Source: SIAJ01 sp963773845
Lineage (GTDB): Bacteria; Planctomycetota; Planctomycetia; Gemmatales; Gemmataceae
DNA: 64,000 bases
Direction: 5' to 3'
Assembly (NCBI GenBank): GCA_963773845.1
Contig: CAVZCU010000004.1
Coordinates: forward strand, 124,001-188,000
The position numbers and the translations under genes were made by a program. Of this stretch, positions 1-9,298 are shown in pieces (the first letter of the stretch is position 1; each line of letters opens with the position of its first letter). The notes under the pieces are model-generated. The model was not told where the DNA came from, searched no databases, and saw nothing but the letters and a program-made list of their open reading frames with translations.

Positions 1-15
1 AAGGAAAGGCGAACG

Positions 16-1434
16 TTGCAGACCTCATACCGGACATGTTTCCAGCGCATCTTTTCTCTTGCCGCTGTCGCCACGTTGTTCCTGGCCTCGTCAGCATGGT
101 CGGCTCCTCCCGATTCGAAAGATCTTGACAGTCATATGCAGAACCCGTTCGTCGATGCGACCTTTTATCGCAACGTGGATTATGTGGCGGCGGTCAATGC
201 GGCTGCCGAGCTACAGGGCGGCATAATAGGCAGGCGGATGAGGCGGGTGGCCGACTATCCGACATTCGTCTGGCTGGACAGCATTGCCGCGGTCCACGGG
301 ACAAACGGATATCGCCGCAGCCTGGCAGGGCATCTGGACCTGGCATTGGAACAAGCCGCCAATGCCATTGGCATTGTGATTTACAATCTGCCGAACCGGG
401 ACGGCGCTGCCCTGGCCTCCAACGGCGAATTGCTGATTGCCCAGAAGGGTTTGGAGCGATACAAGCGGGACTATATCGATGCAATCTTCGACGTTATCAA
501 ACGGGCCAAATACGCCAAGCTGCGGATCGTCATGGTCATCGAGCCGGACTCACTGCCCAACCTGATAACCAACTTACGTTTCGCCAAGGTCAAGGAAGCC
601 GAATCGTCCGGCGCGTATGTTCAAGGCATTCAATACGCCATCGGCACGCTGCGATCCCTCAGCAATACGTACGCGTATGTTGACGTCGCGCACGCCGGCT
701 GGATGGGCTGGTCGGCAAACTTCAGTCCGTTTGTCGAACTGCTCAAAAAGGTGGGCTCCGGCATACCCGGCGGCAACAAGAAAGTGGACGGCTTCATTAG
801 CAACACGTCCAATTACAACGTGTTCGTTGAGCCCTATTTGACTGGCGATCAGCGCATCGACGGGCAACCTGTACGCTCGTTGGCGGGTTGGTATGATTCG
901 AACGATTTCATTGACGAACATTCCTACGCCACCGCTCTACGCGACGCATTGACGCGGGGAAGCAATGCCTATTCGGCGAGCGTGGGCCTGTTGCTCGACA
1001 CTTCGCGCAATGGCTGGGGTGGTCCCAACCGGCCGACCGGCCCAAGTACATCCACGGACTTGCATACCTTCGTGCGCGCGACGACTCTCGACAAACGCAT
1101 CCACAAAGGAAACTGGGGCAACCAAAGTGGCGCAGGTATTGGCGCCAGGCCCGTCGCGAAGCCGGCGCCCCACTACCATGCCTTCGTCTGGGTTAAGCCG
1201 CCCGGCGAATCGGATGGTTCCAGCGTGCTGATCCCAACCGGCCCGGAGAACCCCAGCGGCAAGGGATTCGATCGGATGTGCGATCCCACATACCACGGCA
1301 ACTCATTGAATGGGAATAATCTCACCGGAGCCCTGCCGAACGCGCCGGTCGCGGGTCACTGGTTTCAGGCTCACTTCGCCCAGTTAGTGCAGAACGCCTA
1401 TCCCCCATTCGAGCCGACGGAACGCAAGAAGTGA
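16..1434 (+). CDS. Secreted glycoside hydrolase family 6 (cellobiohydrolase/endoglucanase-type cellulase)
   Basis: The 472-residue product has an N-terminal signal peptide (hydrophobic core about residues 12-28, ending near SAWSA). It then reads as a GH6 catalytic domain, a family of inverting beta-1,4-glucanases. Family hallmarks visible are YNLPNRDGAA with Asp129, the VIEPDSLPNL block with Asp178 (the usual catalytic acid), the DVAHAGWMGW block and the C-terminal DTSRNGWGGPNRP block. No carbohydrate-binding module is seen. The start is TTG at 16, chosen because AAGGAAAGG lies 6 bases upstream and no ATG fits better. The following gene is convergent, so it appears to be a single-gene unit. 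It presumably acts outside the cytoplasm on beta-glucans. Family assignment is confident; endo versus exo action is not resolved. Confidence 0.9.
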   Translation: MQTSYRTCFQRIFSLAAVATLFLASSAWSAPPDSKDLDSHMQNPFVDATFYRNVDYVAAVNAAAELQGGIIGRRMRRVADYPTFVWLDSIAAVHGTNGYRRSLAGHLDLALEQAANAIGIVIYNLPNRDGAALASNGELLIAQKGLERYKRDYIDAIFDVIKRAKYAKLRIVMVIEPDSLPNLITNLRFAKVKEAESSGAYVQGIQYAIGTLRSLSNTYAYVDVAHAGWMGWSANFSPFVELLKKVGSGIPGGNKKVDGFISNTSNYNVFVEPYLTGDQRIDGQPVRSLAGWYDSNDFIDEHSYATALRDALTRGSNAYSASVGLLLDTSRNGWGGPNRPTGPSTSTDLHTFVRATTLDKRIHKGNWGNQSGAGIGARPVAKPAPHYHAFVWVKPPGESDGSSVLIPTGPENPSGKGFDRMCDPTYHGNSLNGNNLTGALPNAPVAGHWFQAHFAQLVQNAYPPFEPTERKK

Positions 1435-1472
1435 TGCTCCGACGCAATGGCGCCGAAGTGGTCCAATGCGAC

Positions 1473-2384
1473 CTACATGTCATCGCGGTGTTCCATCCTT
1501 GCAAATAACCACATGCCGAGCGCGGTGATGGCGACCGTGGCGGCCAAGAGCACGATCCAGGCCGTTTGCGGGCTTACCGGTACGAAGAGCGAAGACGTTT
1601 CCGTCGGGACATTCTCGGAGTCGGCGGCGGAATAGAGCAGGCACCGGGTGTAGTAATTGATGCTGAGCCGTTTTAGAGTGCCGGGAATTGGCAGCTCGCT
1701 GAGCATGGTTTCAAAGAAGAAGGCGTACACCAGCGCCACGATCGCCGGCCGCTGAAACATAGCGCCGAACAGATGAAACAGCGCCGTGAATGCCAGCGTA
1801 CCGGCAAAAACTCCCGGCGCGTAGAGTGCGAACGCGCGACGACCGATTTCGCCGCCCGCCAAGCACAATGCGCCGAATCCACCGAGCGTGAGTGCCAGGC
1901 ACCATGGCAGCACTCCCAGGAATTTGGCCAGGTAGATGGCGGACCGCGGCAAGGGTCGAGTCATCAGCCAAACGAGAGATCGCCCTTCCCGTTCCTGGCC
2001 AAGCGCAGCCGTTCCGAAGCTCAGGCTGAACAACGGCATCAAAAAACCCAGGAATAGCAGGAACACGACCCAGCGCGAGAATATCGCGAGCGGTCGTGTT
2101 TCCGTGCGCATGCGATCCATGTATTCCGACTGATCAATTGCCGCGTGAGCCATCCCGCCCGCGACGAGTTCCACCGTGTAGGGCTTGTAGCGGTTCATTC
2201 GCCATTCGAATCGATCCCAACCCGCCGATACCGTGAATGCGAGCACAAGCAATAGGCAGACGGTCAGCAATCCGATCGCGATGCCGACCATCTGGCGCAC
2301 ATGCGCTTGCCGTTGAAACGAAAAGCCGACCAGGAACAGCCAGGCTCGGAGCGCCGAGTGTGGAGCAGGTGCCTCAATGCTCAT
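1473..2384 (-). CDS. ABC-2 type transporter permease (set 1, permease B)
   Basis: A 303-residue membrane protein with about six hydrophobic segments: one near residues 30-55, a cluster from about 105 to 245 and a last one near 275-295. A large loop follows the first segment, as in ABC-2 permeases partnered with single ATPase subunits. The text GQEREGRSLVWLMTRPLPR is the cytoplasmic loop typical of these permeases. Its ATG overlaps the stop of the retropepsin gene by four bases (ATGA), so translation is probably coupled. It is the counterpart of the permease at 18715-19626 in the second ABC set and probably pairs with the ATPase at 3089-4064. Substrate unknown. Confidence 0.8.
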   Translation of the reverse strand: MSIEAPAPHSALRAWLFLVGFSFQRQAHVRQMVGIAIGLLTVCLLLVLAFTVSAGWDRFEWRMNRYKPYTVELVAGGMAHAAIDQSEYMDRMRTETRPLAIFSRWVVFLLFLGFLMPLFSLSFGTAALGQEREGRSLVWLMTRPLPRSAIYLAKFLGVLPWCLALTLGGFGALCLAGGEIGRRAFALYAPGVFAGTLAFTALFHLFGAMFQRPAIVALVYAFFFETMLSELPIPGTLKRLSINYYTRCLLYSAADSENVPTETSSLFVPVSPQTAWIVLLAATVAITALGMWLFARMEHRDDM

Positions 2385-2791
2385 GGGTTGACGCTCGCCA
2401 AGGTGCCGGGGTCGAGCGTGATCTCGTTTCTCTGGAAATCGATGGTCAGGATCTGAGCGTTGAAGAAGTCAAGGCCGAGCAGGCCATCGACATTGACACT
2501 GGGTGGAAGCGGATGCGCGAGTACGATGAGATTGCTCAACGATCGTCCCAGAGCGGTCAACCGGGTCACCGGAAGCCGACGGACGTTGATCACGCCAGCA
2601 GCAGTAGTGGCGGTCGAATTGGCTGGAAAAATCGACAAATTGTAACCCACAGATTTGAGAGCGCTCGGATCAATGACCGTTCGACGGGCTCCGGTATCGA
2701 GGCCGAGGCGCACGATCTGCGACGTCATCGGGCCGACGATTTCCGCCTCCACGACAATCAGCCGATGCGCGGGGTTGAAACGGAACTTCAT
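2381..2791 (-). CDS. Retropepsin-like aspartic protease
   Basis: A 136-residue protein starting MKFRFNPAHRL. The ATG at 2791 overlaps the upstream stop by four bases, which decides this start over a longer upstream frame. LGLDTGARRTVI carries the DTGA active-site signature of single-domain bacterial retropepsins, which act as homodimers. A second family feature, LLGLDFF, follows near the C-terminus. No signal peptide or membrane anchor is seen. It sits between an ABC ATPase and its permease with overlapping frames on both sides, an unusual place for a protease; the matching second ABC set lacks it. A regulatory or processing role for the transporter is only a guess. Confidence 0.7.
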   Translation of the reverse strand: MKFRFNPAHRLIVVEAEIVGPMTSQIVRLGLDTGARRTVIDPSALKSVGYNLSIFPANSTATTAAGVINVRRLPVTRLTALGRSLSNLIVLAHPLPPSVNVDGLLGLDFFNAQILTIDFQRNEITLDPGTLASVNP

Positions 2792-3018
2792 AAAATGGCA
2801 AAATCGTCCGGACCAATTGCCTCGCCCATGTACAAGATAGCGCTTCGTTTCGGGCGGATTTCCATCGCTTTTCTGCGGACTTCGTGCCGATCTTTGCTGT
2901 GGCATGCGACTACGCCCGAGCGAACCTTGAGGTCCGGACCAGTATCGGGCTCGAGGATCAGCACCCACTCATCAGGGTAGTTGGCCTCGATCTCACTCCA
3001 AGTCATGATTTGCGCCAT
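2788..3018 (-). CDS. Small hypothetical protein in the ABC operon
   Basis: A 76-residue acidic/basic mixed protein beginning MAQIMTWSEI. The ATG at 3018 is preferred over a TTG 15 bases upstream because GAGGGGG stands about six bases before it. No signal peptide, membrane segment or known domain is recognisable. The text includes EVRRKAMEIRPKRSAILYMGE. It is the first of two small genes inserted between ATPase and permease in this set, and its stop overlaps the retropepsin start (ATGA). Similar small proteins paired with retropepsins occur in other bacteria by my recollection, so the pair may be a unit. Confidence 0.6.
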   Translation of the reverse strand: MAQIMTWSEIEANYPDEWVLILEPDTGPDLKVRSGVVACHSKDRHEVRRKAMEIRPKRSAILYMGEAIGPDDFAIL

Positions 3019-3088
3019 TGAAGGCCCCCTCAACTGCCAACTGGGTTCCCAGCATTTTCTCCGGATCGAGTAGGGAATTCAACCCGTC

Positions 3089-4064
3089 TCACGTTCTCCC
3101 GCTTCCACCGAGCAAATAGCCCAGCACCGCGTGGGCCGATTCGTCCAGCGGCTCCAGGCGCGCCACCTCCAATTCCTCGCTCACCACGAGCCGGCCAAAA
3201 TCCTCGAAGAAGCGTTTGGGGTTGCGGGCCCGGACGATCAGTGACCCGTGGGTGGCGTTCGCCAGCGCAATCGGATCCAGTTCGACACCGACCACGTCTG
3301 GACAACTCACAAGCAACGCCGCGACGCGTCGCGAGTCGCCGACGTCGATTCGCACCGAGAGCGGTTGATCATCGAGCATGTCGCGAATCTGCATCACGGT
3401 GCCGACGGCGGCAATTCGACCACGCGTGAGGATCGCCACGTGATCCGTCAGTTTTTCGAGCTCCTCAAGCTCATGCGAGCTGACGAGCAGGCAGCGTCCC
3501 TCCGCCGCCAGGTCGCGAAACAGTTCAAGCATTTCCTGCCGACCGATGGGGTCGATTCCGGAAAGCGGCTCATCCAGGACGAGCAATTGCGGATCGTTGA
3601 GCAGCGCTTGGGCCAGCTTGATGCGTTGTCGCATGCCTTTCGAGTATCCGCCGATCTTGCGGTTGGCGCGATTCGCCATGCCGACCCGTTCCAGGATCGA
3701 CTCCGATCGCCGAATCGCATCCGGACGCCTGAATCCGCAGAGCCGAGCCATCGCCCGGATGAAATCGCGGCCCGACATGTCCTCGTAGAACGCGTCGTTA
3801 TCGGGGCAGTAGCCGACGAGCGACTTTTGCCCGCCAGTCCCAAGCATCCCAGCCGCGAATCGTGACCCGCCCCAGGCTTGGCTTGATCTGCCCGGTCGCC
3901 AGTCGCAAGAGCGTGGATTTACCGGCCCCGTTCGGACCGACGAGACCGGTGATTCCGCCGCGGAGTTCCAGCGTGACTTGATTCAAACCAATGACGGGAC
4001 CATACCACTTCGAGACACGCTCGAATAGAAGGACCGGCTCGCGACTCGGCGGATTTTGACCCAT
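3089..4064 (-). CDS. ABC transporter ATP-binding protein (set 1, ATPase B), frame disrupted
   Basis: Two overlapping frames make one ATPase. The N-terminal frame (4064 down to about 3829) has the Walker A motif GPNGAGKST. The C-terminal frame (about 3829 to 3089) has the signature YSKGMRQR, Walker B LLVLDEP and the switch His in SSHELEEL. They join exactly if one A is removed from the AAAA run (TTTT at 3826-3829 on the plus strand), giving RAKSLVGYCPDNDAFYE, which aligns with RYIGFCPEQDAFYE in the intact paralogue at 17792-18718. It is therefore a one-base insertion: a real mutation or a homopolymer error. Start MGQNPPSREP is 4 bases downstream of the permease A stop. It energises export with one of the neighbouring permeases. 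Confidence 0.8.
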
Positions 4065-4068
4065 GCGA

Positions 4069-5028
4069 TCAGGCGACGATCTCCACGGCGCGCACGCGCC
4101 GGCTCAGGTAGAGCACGCACGCCAGGCAGACGACAATCACAACAATGCCGGCTTCACGGTAGGCGGGTTGTTCCTGTGAGAACGGCCGCAGCAGGCGATG
4201 GTCGGTCCCAAAGCACCACTGACCGAATAAGTACATGTCGTTCCAGACGTCGATCAGCCGCCAACGCGGCGACAAGTTCAGTCCATCGACGAGCCAGCGC
4301 TGGACTAATCGGGCGAGCACGAAAGTTGCCGTCCAAAACATCACCAGCGGAACGGTTCGCCGCAGCCACGTCGCCGTGACCAGGAGCAGGAGACTCAACG
4401 TGACAGTCAGCGTAAGTCCATAGGCCAATATGCCGAACAACAATCTGGGGTTATTGGTGTAATACTCCCAAGTATCAATGAACCCGTATTCGATAAATAG
4501 CAATAGGCCCGGCAACGTCGTCATTGCGGTCACGAGTACGGCGACTGCAAGGGCCTTGCCCACCAGGTAATGCCGCCTGCCAATGGGTTTGGACAGAAAA
4601 AACGGCAGGCTTTTGTGCTGAAAATCATTGCCGATGACGATGGATCCCGCGAACGCCAAGAGCACCATCACGATGTAGCCTTCGGTCCACATGAAGTCGC
4701 CGAACGTGTCGGCGGAGCCATTCATGTGCAGGGCGTCGCGCAGCATCATGACGAAGAACTCGGGTCGAATATTCCGTCCGAGCACGCCGCCGGTTCGCAC
4801 GACCGTTTCGGTCACGCGTTGTTCGAGAAAGATCTGGAGATATTGGCCGAAAAAGTAGAGCAGGAAGATCAAGACGCTGAAGGCGTAGAGAACCCAGAAC
4901 ATCCGCCGGCCCGCGAGCAAGCGCAGCGACGAACGAGCAATCGCAACGGAGCCGTACCACGGCCCGCGCCGCGGCGAGACAAGGGTGCGGTAGCGAAGCA
5001 GCGGCGGTGAGGAGGGTGCGGCGGACAT
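4069..5028 (-). CDS. ABC-2 type transporter permease (set 1, permease A)
   Basis: A 319-residue membrane protein with a basic N-terminus and a first hydrophobic segment at about residues 40-60. A periplasmic-side loop follows, then clustered segments from about 115 to 240 and one near 295-310. The loop DFQHKSLPFFLSKPIGRRHYL is the cytoplasmic signature of these permeases, where the protein family recurrently has SRPI or KPI. It lies between the two ATPase genes with spacings of 18 and 4 bases, so a single transcript is likely. The related permease is at 16647-17795. Confidence 0.8.
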   Translation of the reverse strand: MSAAPSSPPLLRYRTLVSPRRGPWYGSVAIARSSLRLLAGRRMFWVLYAFSVLIFLLYFFGQYLQIFLEQRVTETVVRTGGVLGRNIRPEFFVMMLRDALHMNGSADTFGDFMWTEGYIVMVLLAFAGSIVIGNDFQHKSLPFFLSKPIGRRHYLVGKALAVAVLVTAMTTLPGLLLFIEYGFIDTWEYYTNNPRLLFGILAYGLTLTVTLSLLLLVTATWLRRTVPLVMFWTATFVLARLVQRWLVDGLNLSPRWRLIDVWNDMYLFGQWCFGTDHRLLRPFSQEQPAYREAGIVVIVVCLACVLYLSRRVRAVEIVA

Positions 5029-5046
5029 CGGATTGAAGCGTGACGG

Positions 5047-5997
5047 CTAACCTTGCGCCGTTCGCAGGAACATTTCCTCCAGCGTTTCATTGTCCGGCAG
5101 AACGGAGCGCACAAGGGCCCCGCACTCATTCGCTTTTCGGAAGAACTCGCGGGCCTTCCAGCCATCGGGGACCGCCACCCGCAATTCGCCCTTCGCATTG
5201 TAGCTAATCACGCGCGTGCCCGCCGACTCAAGCGCGGACCGAAATGCCTCGACCTCGCCTTGAACCCGCAACGCGAACCGGTCGTGCCGCCGAGTACACA
5301 ATTCCGCCACCGAGCCCTGACCGCGTAGTTCACCGCCAATTAAGATCACCACCTGCTCGCAAACGGCTTCGACGTCGGCCAAGAGGTGCGTGCTGACGAT
5401 CAACGACTTGCCGAAATCGCGACCGAGTTCGAGCAGGAGCCGCAACATCGCATCGCGGCCAGCGGGGTCGAGGCCGCTCGTCGGCTCGTCGAGTAAAAGC
5501 ACGGGCGGATCGTGGACCAGCGATTGCGCCAGCTTGAGCCGCTGCTTCATGCCGGTCGAATACTCTTCCAGCCGCCGATAGCGGGCTTCTTCCAGTTCCA
5601 GATACGTCAGCACTTCATGCGCGCGGCGAATTGCTTGCTTACGCGGCAGGCCATACAACTCACCCGCCAGGCAGACGTAATCGACCCCCCTTAGGCCGGG
5701 CACGAGCGCGTCCGCCTCCGGCATGAAGCCGATCAGCCGCCGCAATTCGTAGTCGCCTTCGCCTTCGTGATTCGCGGAAATTGAATGGTCCAGCACGCGG
5801 CCTGTGCCGGTTGTGGGCGACAGCAATCCCATCAAGATCTTGAGCAGCGTCGATTTGCCAGACCCGTTCGGTCCGAGCAAGCCGACGCGTCCAGGCTTCA
5901 GACGCAACGACACATCGCGCAGCGCGGCGACCGTGCCAAACGTCCGGCCGATGCGGTCGAGTTCGATGAAATGGTCCACACCGTTCAAGATAATCAC
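5047..5997 (-). CDS. ABC transporter ATP-binding protein (set 1, ATPase A)
   Basis: A 316-residue ATPase with Walker A at residues 42-50 (GPNGSGKST), signature YSTGMKQRLKLA, Walker B VLLLDEP, D-loop SGLDPAGR and switch His in STHLL. A C-terminal extension of about 80 residues is typical of the CcmA/DrrA-like branch that works with ABC-2 permeases. It is the first gene of the minus-strand operon 5997 to 1473. Its closest relative in the window is the ATPase at 15739-16647, with the same extension ending in a TLEEMFL block. The exported substrate cannot be told from sequence. Confidence 0.88.
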   Translation of the reverse strand: MIILNGVDHFIELDRIGRTFGTVAALRDVSLRLKPGRVGLLGPNGSGKSTLLKILMGLLSPTTGTGRVLDHSISANHEGEGDYELRRLIGFMPEADALVPGLRGVDYVCLAGELYGLPRKQAIRRAHEVLTYLELEEARYRRLEEYSTGMKQRLKLAQSLVHDPPVLLLDEPTSGLDPAGRDAMLRLLLELGRDFGKSLIVSTHLLADVEAVCEQVVILIGGELRGQGSVAELCTRRHDRFALRVQGEVEAFRSALESAGTRVISYNAKGELRVAVPDGWKAREFFRKANECGALVRSVLPDNETLEEMFLRTAQG

Positions 5998-6081
5998 GGA
6001 CCGGAACGACGGCAGGGCTTAAACCAAGTCGAACTGCTCGATACGCGACTGCAATCGTCGGTTGATTGCTCGAATCGGCCT

Positions 6082-7209
6082 TCAGTACTCGCTTGTTCCC
6101 GGTCCGACGGTGACCGTCCACCGGACGCCGTTGGGGGGTGGGAAATGCGTGGCCTTCGGCGAATAGTGGAGCACATCGACGCAGTATCCTTTCCAGACCT
6201 CCAGCCGCATTTGACGCTCCGATTTGTCATCTTCGCCCAGGCCAGTAAACCGCGGCGTGGCGACCGGGTTGTAGACCGGCTGCCCGTTGAGGATTCGATC
6301 GTAGCGGCCCATATAGATTGCGTTTTCGCCGCTCCAATAGCCCGTGTGATTGGTTTTCTGATCGTAGTCGTCTTTGTTTTTCATGTATACCCAGTCCCCG
6401 GGCACCATGTTGGCCCGACCGATCTTGTCGCCGTTCGCCTCGTAATTCTGCTGGTTCTGCGGCAGCAATCGGGCCACCGAGAGCTGGTTCCAGTTGTTCA
6501 AAGTCCCGAAAACCAGGCCATTGGGAAACAGGGCATTGAATGCGTCGTGGTCAAGGACCGCCGCCGCGGAATAGAGGATGGCGATCTGAATGGTTCCGTA
6601 GCACTCGCCATAGTAGTCCGCGTCCGGAATCGACATGATCGCGGCGTACGCGTCATTCCCTTTGGACCGAAATGCACGCGAGGAATTCGGATCGCCGGGG
6701 TCGGCCGGAATCACCGACCAGTAAGCGGGATTGGCGGTCGGCGCGTGATACTCATGTGTGACCGGGTCCGTGCCCCAATAGCCGAAGTGCAGACCCAGCG
6801 TATTGACCTGGTCGTTGGTTTGCCGGCTGACCATGTTCATGAAGTGGACGATGTCGACACGCAATTCGACATTCTTCTCGGCGGCATCGCGGTTGGGGAA
6901 GTTGAATTGCCGGCTCGGAGCGTGGTACATCGAGTTGAAGATCTGCCGTTGGAGCGGATCCTCGAGCTTCCGGATGGCCGCCACGTTGTTGCCGGTGAAC
7001 ACCTCGCCGGATTGCTTCTCTTCCGGCACCGTCAGGTACTTGATGTAGGCGATGTAATCGGCCCTGTTATTCAGCACCTGATGCTCGCCAATGTAGAGAC
7101 TGGCCGGCACCTCGCGCGCTTCGAGCGCTTCACAATGGAGGGCAACAACCGATTGCTGCCGCGAGGAGCCGTCGTTCGTCAGTCCGAGTGAGGACAGGAG
7201 GGCAAACAT
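6082..7209 (-). CDS. Tgl-type protein-glutamine gamma-glutamyltransferase (transglutaminase) with planctomycete N-terminal motif
   Basis: A 375-residue protein. Its central part matches the pattern of Bacillus spore-coat Tgl as I know it: GECYGTIQIAILYSAAAVLD, then FNALFPN, PGDWVYMKN and WSGENAIYMG. Known Tgl catalysis uses Cys116 with Glu187, or with the neighbouring Glu115; here Cys203 is preceded by Glu202, and Glu295 is in SGEN. The residue 13 after that Glu, His200 in Bacillus, is Asn here. The N-terminus has ALEAREVPA, a motif shared with three other surface proteins in this window. There is no classical signal peptide. It would form epsilon-(gamma-glutamyl)lysine cross-links between proteins, plausibly in the envelope. 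The gene stands alone, downstream of another surface protein on the same strand. Confidence 0.7.
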   Translation of the reverse strand: MFALLSSLGLTNDGSSRQQSVVALHCEALEAREVPASLYIGEHQVLNNRADYIAYIKYLTVPEEKQSGEVFTGNNVAAIRKLEDPLQRQIFNSMYHAPSRQFNFPNRDAAEKNVELRVDIVHFMNMVSRQTNDQVNTLGLHFGYWGTDPVTHEYHAPTANPAYWSVIPADPGDPNSSRAFRSKGNDAYAAIMSIPDADYYGECYGTIQIAILYSAAAVLDHDAFNALFPNGLVFGTLNNWNQLSVARLLPQNQQNYEANGDKIGRANMVPGDWVYMKNKDDYDQKTNHTGYWSGENAIYMGRYDRILNGQPVYNPVATPRFTGLGEDDKSERQMRLEVWKGYCVDVLHYSPKATHFPPPNGVRWTVTVGPGTSEY

Positions 7210-7334
7210 GGAAACTCCAATGAAACAGACCCTGCGACTTCATAATCGAGTAAGCGGCGTGAGAGGATTGGAGCAGGGCGGAAGAAATGGGATTGCGTCG
7301 CGGTTTCGATTGGTGCCGCGAAATAGCTGGCGGT

Positions 7335-9221
7335 TCAGGCGCGAATCAGGATCGCGCCCTCGCCATTCCGGAGGCGCACGTAATTCACGACTGGCCCGAG
7401 CATGCCGTCCGCATGCAATTCGCGATAATTGCCCGGCAGCCGGTGAACGGTCGCTGTGGCATTGTCGGTCGTCCCCGTGCGGCCCGATTTGTACGACAAG
7501 GGCTTGTAGAGCACAAGCGCGTTGTCGTAGGTCCGCTGGTAAACCTTGTAATCCAGATAGGGCCGCTCCGGGTCTCTGCCCTGAGCGAACACACTCCATG
7601 TCCCCCGCGGCTTGCCCACGTTATATTTCACCGCGTCGGTCCAGTGTTGCGTCCAACTGCTCGACGGCTGATAGCCGCCGTTGAACATCACAAACGTGCG
7701 GTTGGGGTCGGCCAACAGATAGTAGTAGGCAAGCGACGCAATTTGCGTGCGGGGGTCCGTCGGCGAGCCGCCGGCCGGATAAGTATCGAGAATCGCATAA
7801 CCGTTCTTGCCCATCAGTTGGAAGCGATGGGCGGTCTGATTCGCGAGATCGACATACTGCTGCCAGGTCGCGGTCAACGGCCGGAGAGCAAACTCCTCCA
7901 CGTATGAGATGCCATGTTTGGCCAGGGGGTCTTCACTGGCGCCGCTGCCGGCCGTATTCGCGAGCACCCATCGTGGGGCGATACCGGCGTCGATGCCATT
8001 CACCAGCGTGGCGTAATCGTCGGCATAGCTGCGAATCGATTCGCGCAGGATCGACGGATTCACTTGGAGCCGACCGAATGAGTTGTCGAGGAATAGTCCG
8101 TCGGCCCCCGGATTCGCGGCCAGGAACCGCCGTGCGTAATCGACGGCCCAAACGCGCAGGCCGCGGTCGGCCGGGTTGGCGGCGAAGCGCATCTGCCCGT
8201 ATGCCGGATAGAACAGGCGCGTTTCATAAACGAAGCGGGCATCGAACCCCGGCCGGCGATGCGCGTATTCGGCATCGGACAGATAGCCGTCGAAGTTGCG
8301 ATCGGCCGAATAATCGAATGCGGGAATGGTGCCGGCGGGTTTGCCGCGGGCGTTCACATAGTCGCGGCCCAACAGGGTGTTGGCGATGGGAGCAGTCCCA
8401 TCGCTCGTCGTGCGGACGCGAATGTAATAGAGAAACGCCGAATCGTTGATGCTCGACGTCCGCCAATCGCTCGGGGGGTCGAAGGTGATCGTTCCGGAAC
8501 TGCGGAGGTTGTTGGTGGTGTTGGAAAGCGTCCGCAGTGGCTTCCAACCGGTCGGTTTGCCCTGAGCGTCGCGCGTCGTCGCGTATTCGAGCGTCGCGTT
8601 CCAACTCGCCGAGCCGGCGCGACGGAGGTTGATATTGATCTCGCGAAACTTCTCCGGATACCCGATCACGACCGATTCGCCTTCGTCGCCGAACTGGAGC
8701 GGCAACGGCGAACTTCGAGCCGTCTGCGTGAAGTCCGTCCAGCCGATAAAATCGCTGCCGCGCTCCACCGACCAGAACCAGTTCACGGGACGCGATGAGG
8801 CACTATCGCCCGTGAATGGAGTCGCCTTGGCGACGTGGTAAAATGCCCCTTCACGGTTGTAGCCGTGCCGGTCGGCATAGTTGAGCCAATCGGTAAGCAA
8901 CTCGCCGTAGATGTTCGACACATTCGTGTAGAGCATCTGCGGAGTCGAGGGGGCTAATGCGTCAAACTGTTGCAGATACGAGGAATTCGGCACCACCAGG
9001 TCGACGCTATTTCGGAGCAGGTTTTGCTCAAATGATCCGACCGGTGTTCCCGTATACGCCAATTCCGCGACGCGAATCCAAGGGTAATGTTGGGTCGTGC
9101 CTTGCGAAACGGAAATGGCCGACGTCGCGGCAAGCGAAGAATAAGTAGGGACAGACGCGCTTGGCAAGTCGCGGCCGTCGAGCGGCTCAAGCGAAAGCCG
9201 AATGGTTCGCCGCGAACTCAT
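7335..9221 (-). CDS. Putative glycoside-hydrolase-like (TIM-barrel) surface protein
   Basis: A 628-residue protein starting MSSRRTIRLSLEPLDGRDLPS, the shared planctomycete N-terminal motif. An early part (residues about 45-130) and the C-terminal two thirds read like a putative glycoside hydrolase barrel, with DGLFLDNSFG as a probable catalytic-site strand and YVEEFALRP and GYAILDTYPAGG further on. An inserted beta-rich module of about residues 180-290 lies between them. GHL15-type or GH114-type domains have this look, but I cannot fix the family. It ends 125 bases before the transglutaminase start on the same strand. A role in polysaccharide handling at the cell surface is inferred. Confidence 0.5.
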   Translation of the reverse strand: MSSRRTIRLSLEPLDGRDLPSASVPTYSSLAATSAISVSQGTTQHYPWIRVAELAYTGTPVGSFEQNLLRNSVDLVVPNSSYLQQFDALAPSTPQMLYTNVSNIYGELLTDWLNYADRHGYNREGAFYHVAKATPFTGDSASSRPVNWFWSVERGSDFIGWTDFTQTARSSPLPLQFGDEGESVVIGYPEKFREININLRRAGSASWNATLEYATTRDAQGKPTGWKPLRTLSNTTNNLRSSGTITFDPPSDWRTSSINDSAFLYYIRVRTTSDGTAPIANTLLGRDYVNARGKPAGTIPAFDYSADRNFDGYLSDAEYAHRRPGFDARFVYETRLFYPAYGQMRFAANPADRGLRVWAVDYARRFLAANPGADGLFLDNSFGRLQVNPSILRESIRSYADDYATLVNGIDAGIAPRWVLANTAGSGASEDPLAKHGISYVEEFALRPLTATWQQYVDLANQTAHRFQLMGKNGYAILDTYPAGGSPTDPRTQIASLAYYYLLADPNRTFVMFNGGYQPSSSWTQHWTDAVKYNVGKPRGTWSVFAQGRDPERPYLDYKVYQRTYDNALVLYKPLSYKSGRTGTTDNATATVHRLPGNYRELHADGMLGPVVNYVRLRNGEGAILIRA

Positions 9222-9298
9222 GCAAGGAGATTCCGTCGGTTCGAGTGGCGAACCATAACGTGAGTCTCCGGCATGTCAACCTGGCTTTGGCGGCCCGA

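Noticed and set aside
3826..3829. Programmed ribosomal frameshift in the ABC ATPase
   Set aside because: The break needs a forward shift at AAAA without a stimulatory stop or structure, the paralogue at 17792 is intact, and similar one-base breaks are found throughout the window.
5785..7191. A 468-codon plus-strand open frame opposite the ATPase and transglutaminase genes, and similar long antisense frames at 13696-14754, 28444-29745 and 30835-31653
   Set aside because: They are composed of Arg-, Val- and Gly-rich shadow text without domain pattern, lie entirely opposite well-supported genes, and reflect high GC content.
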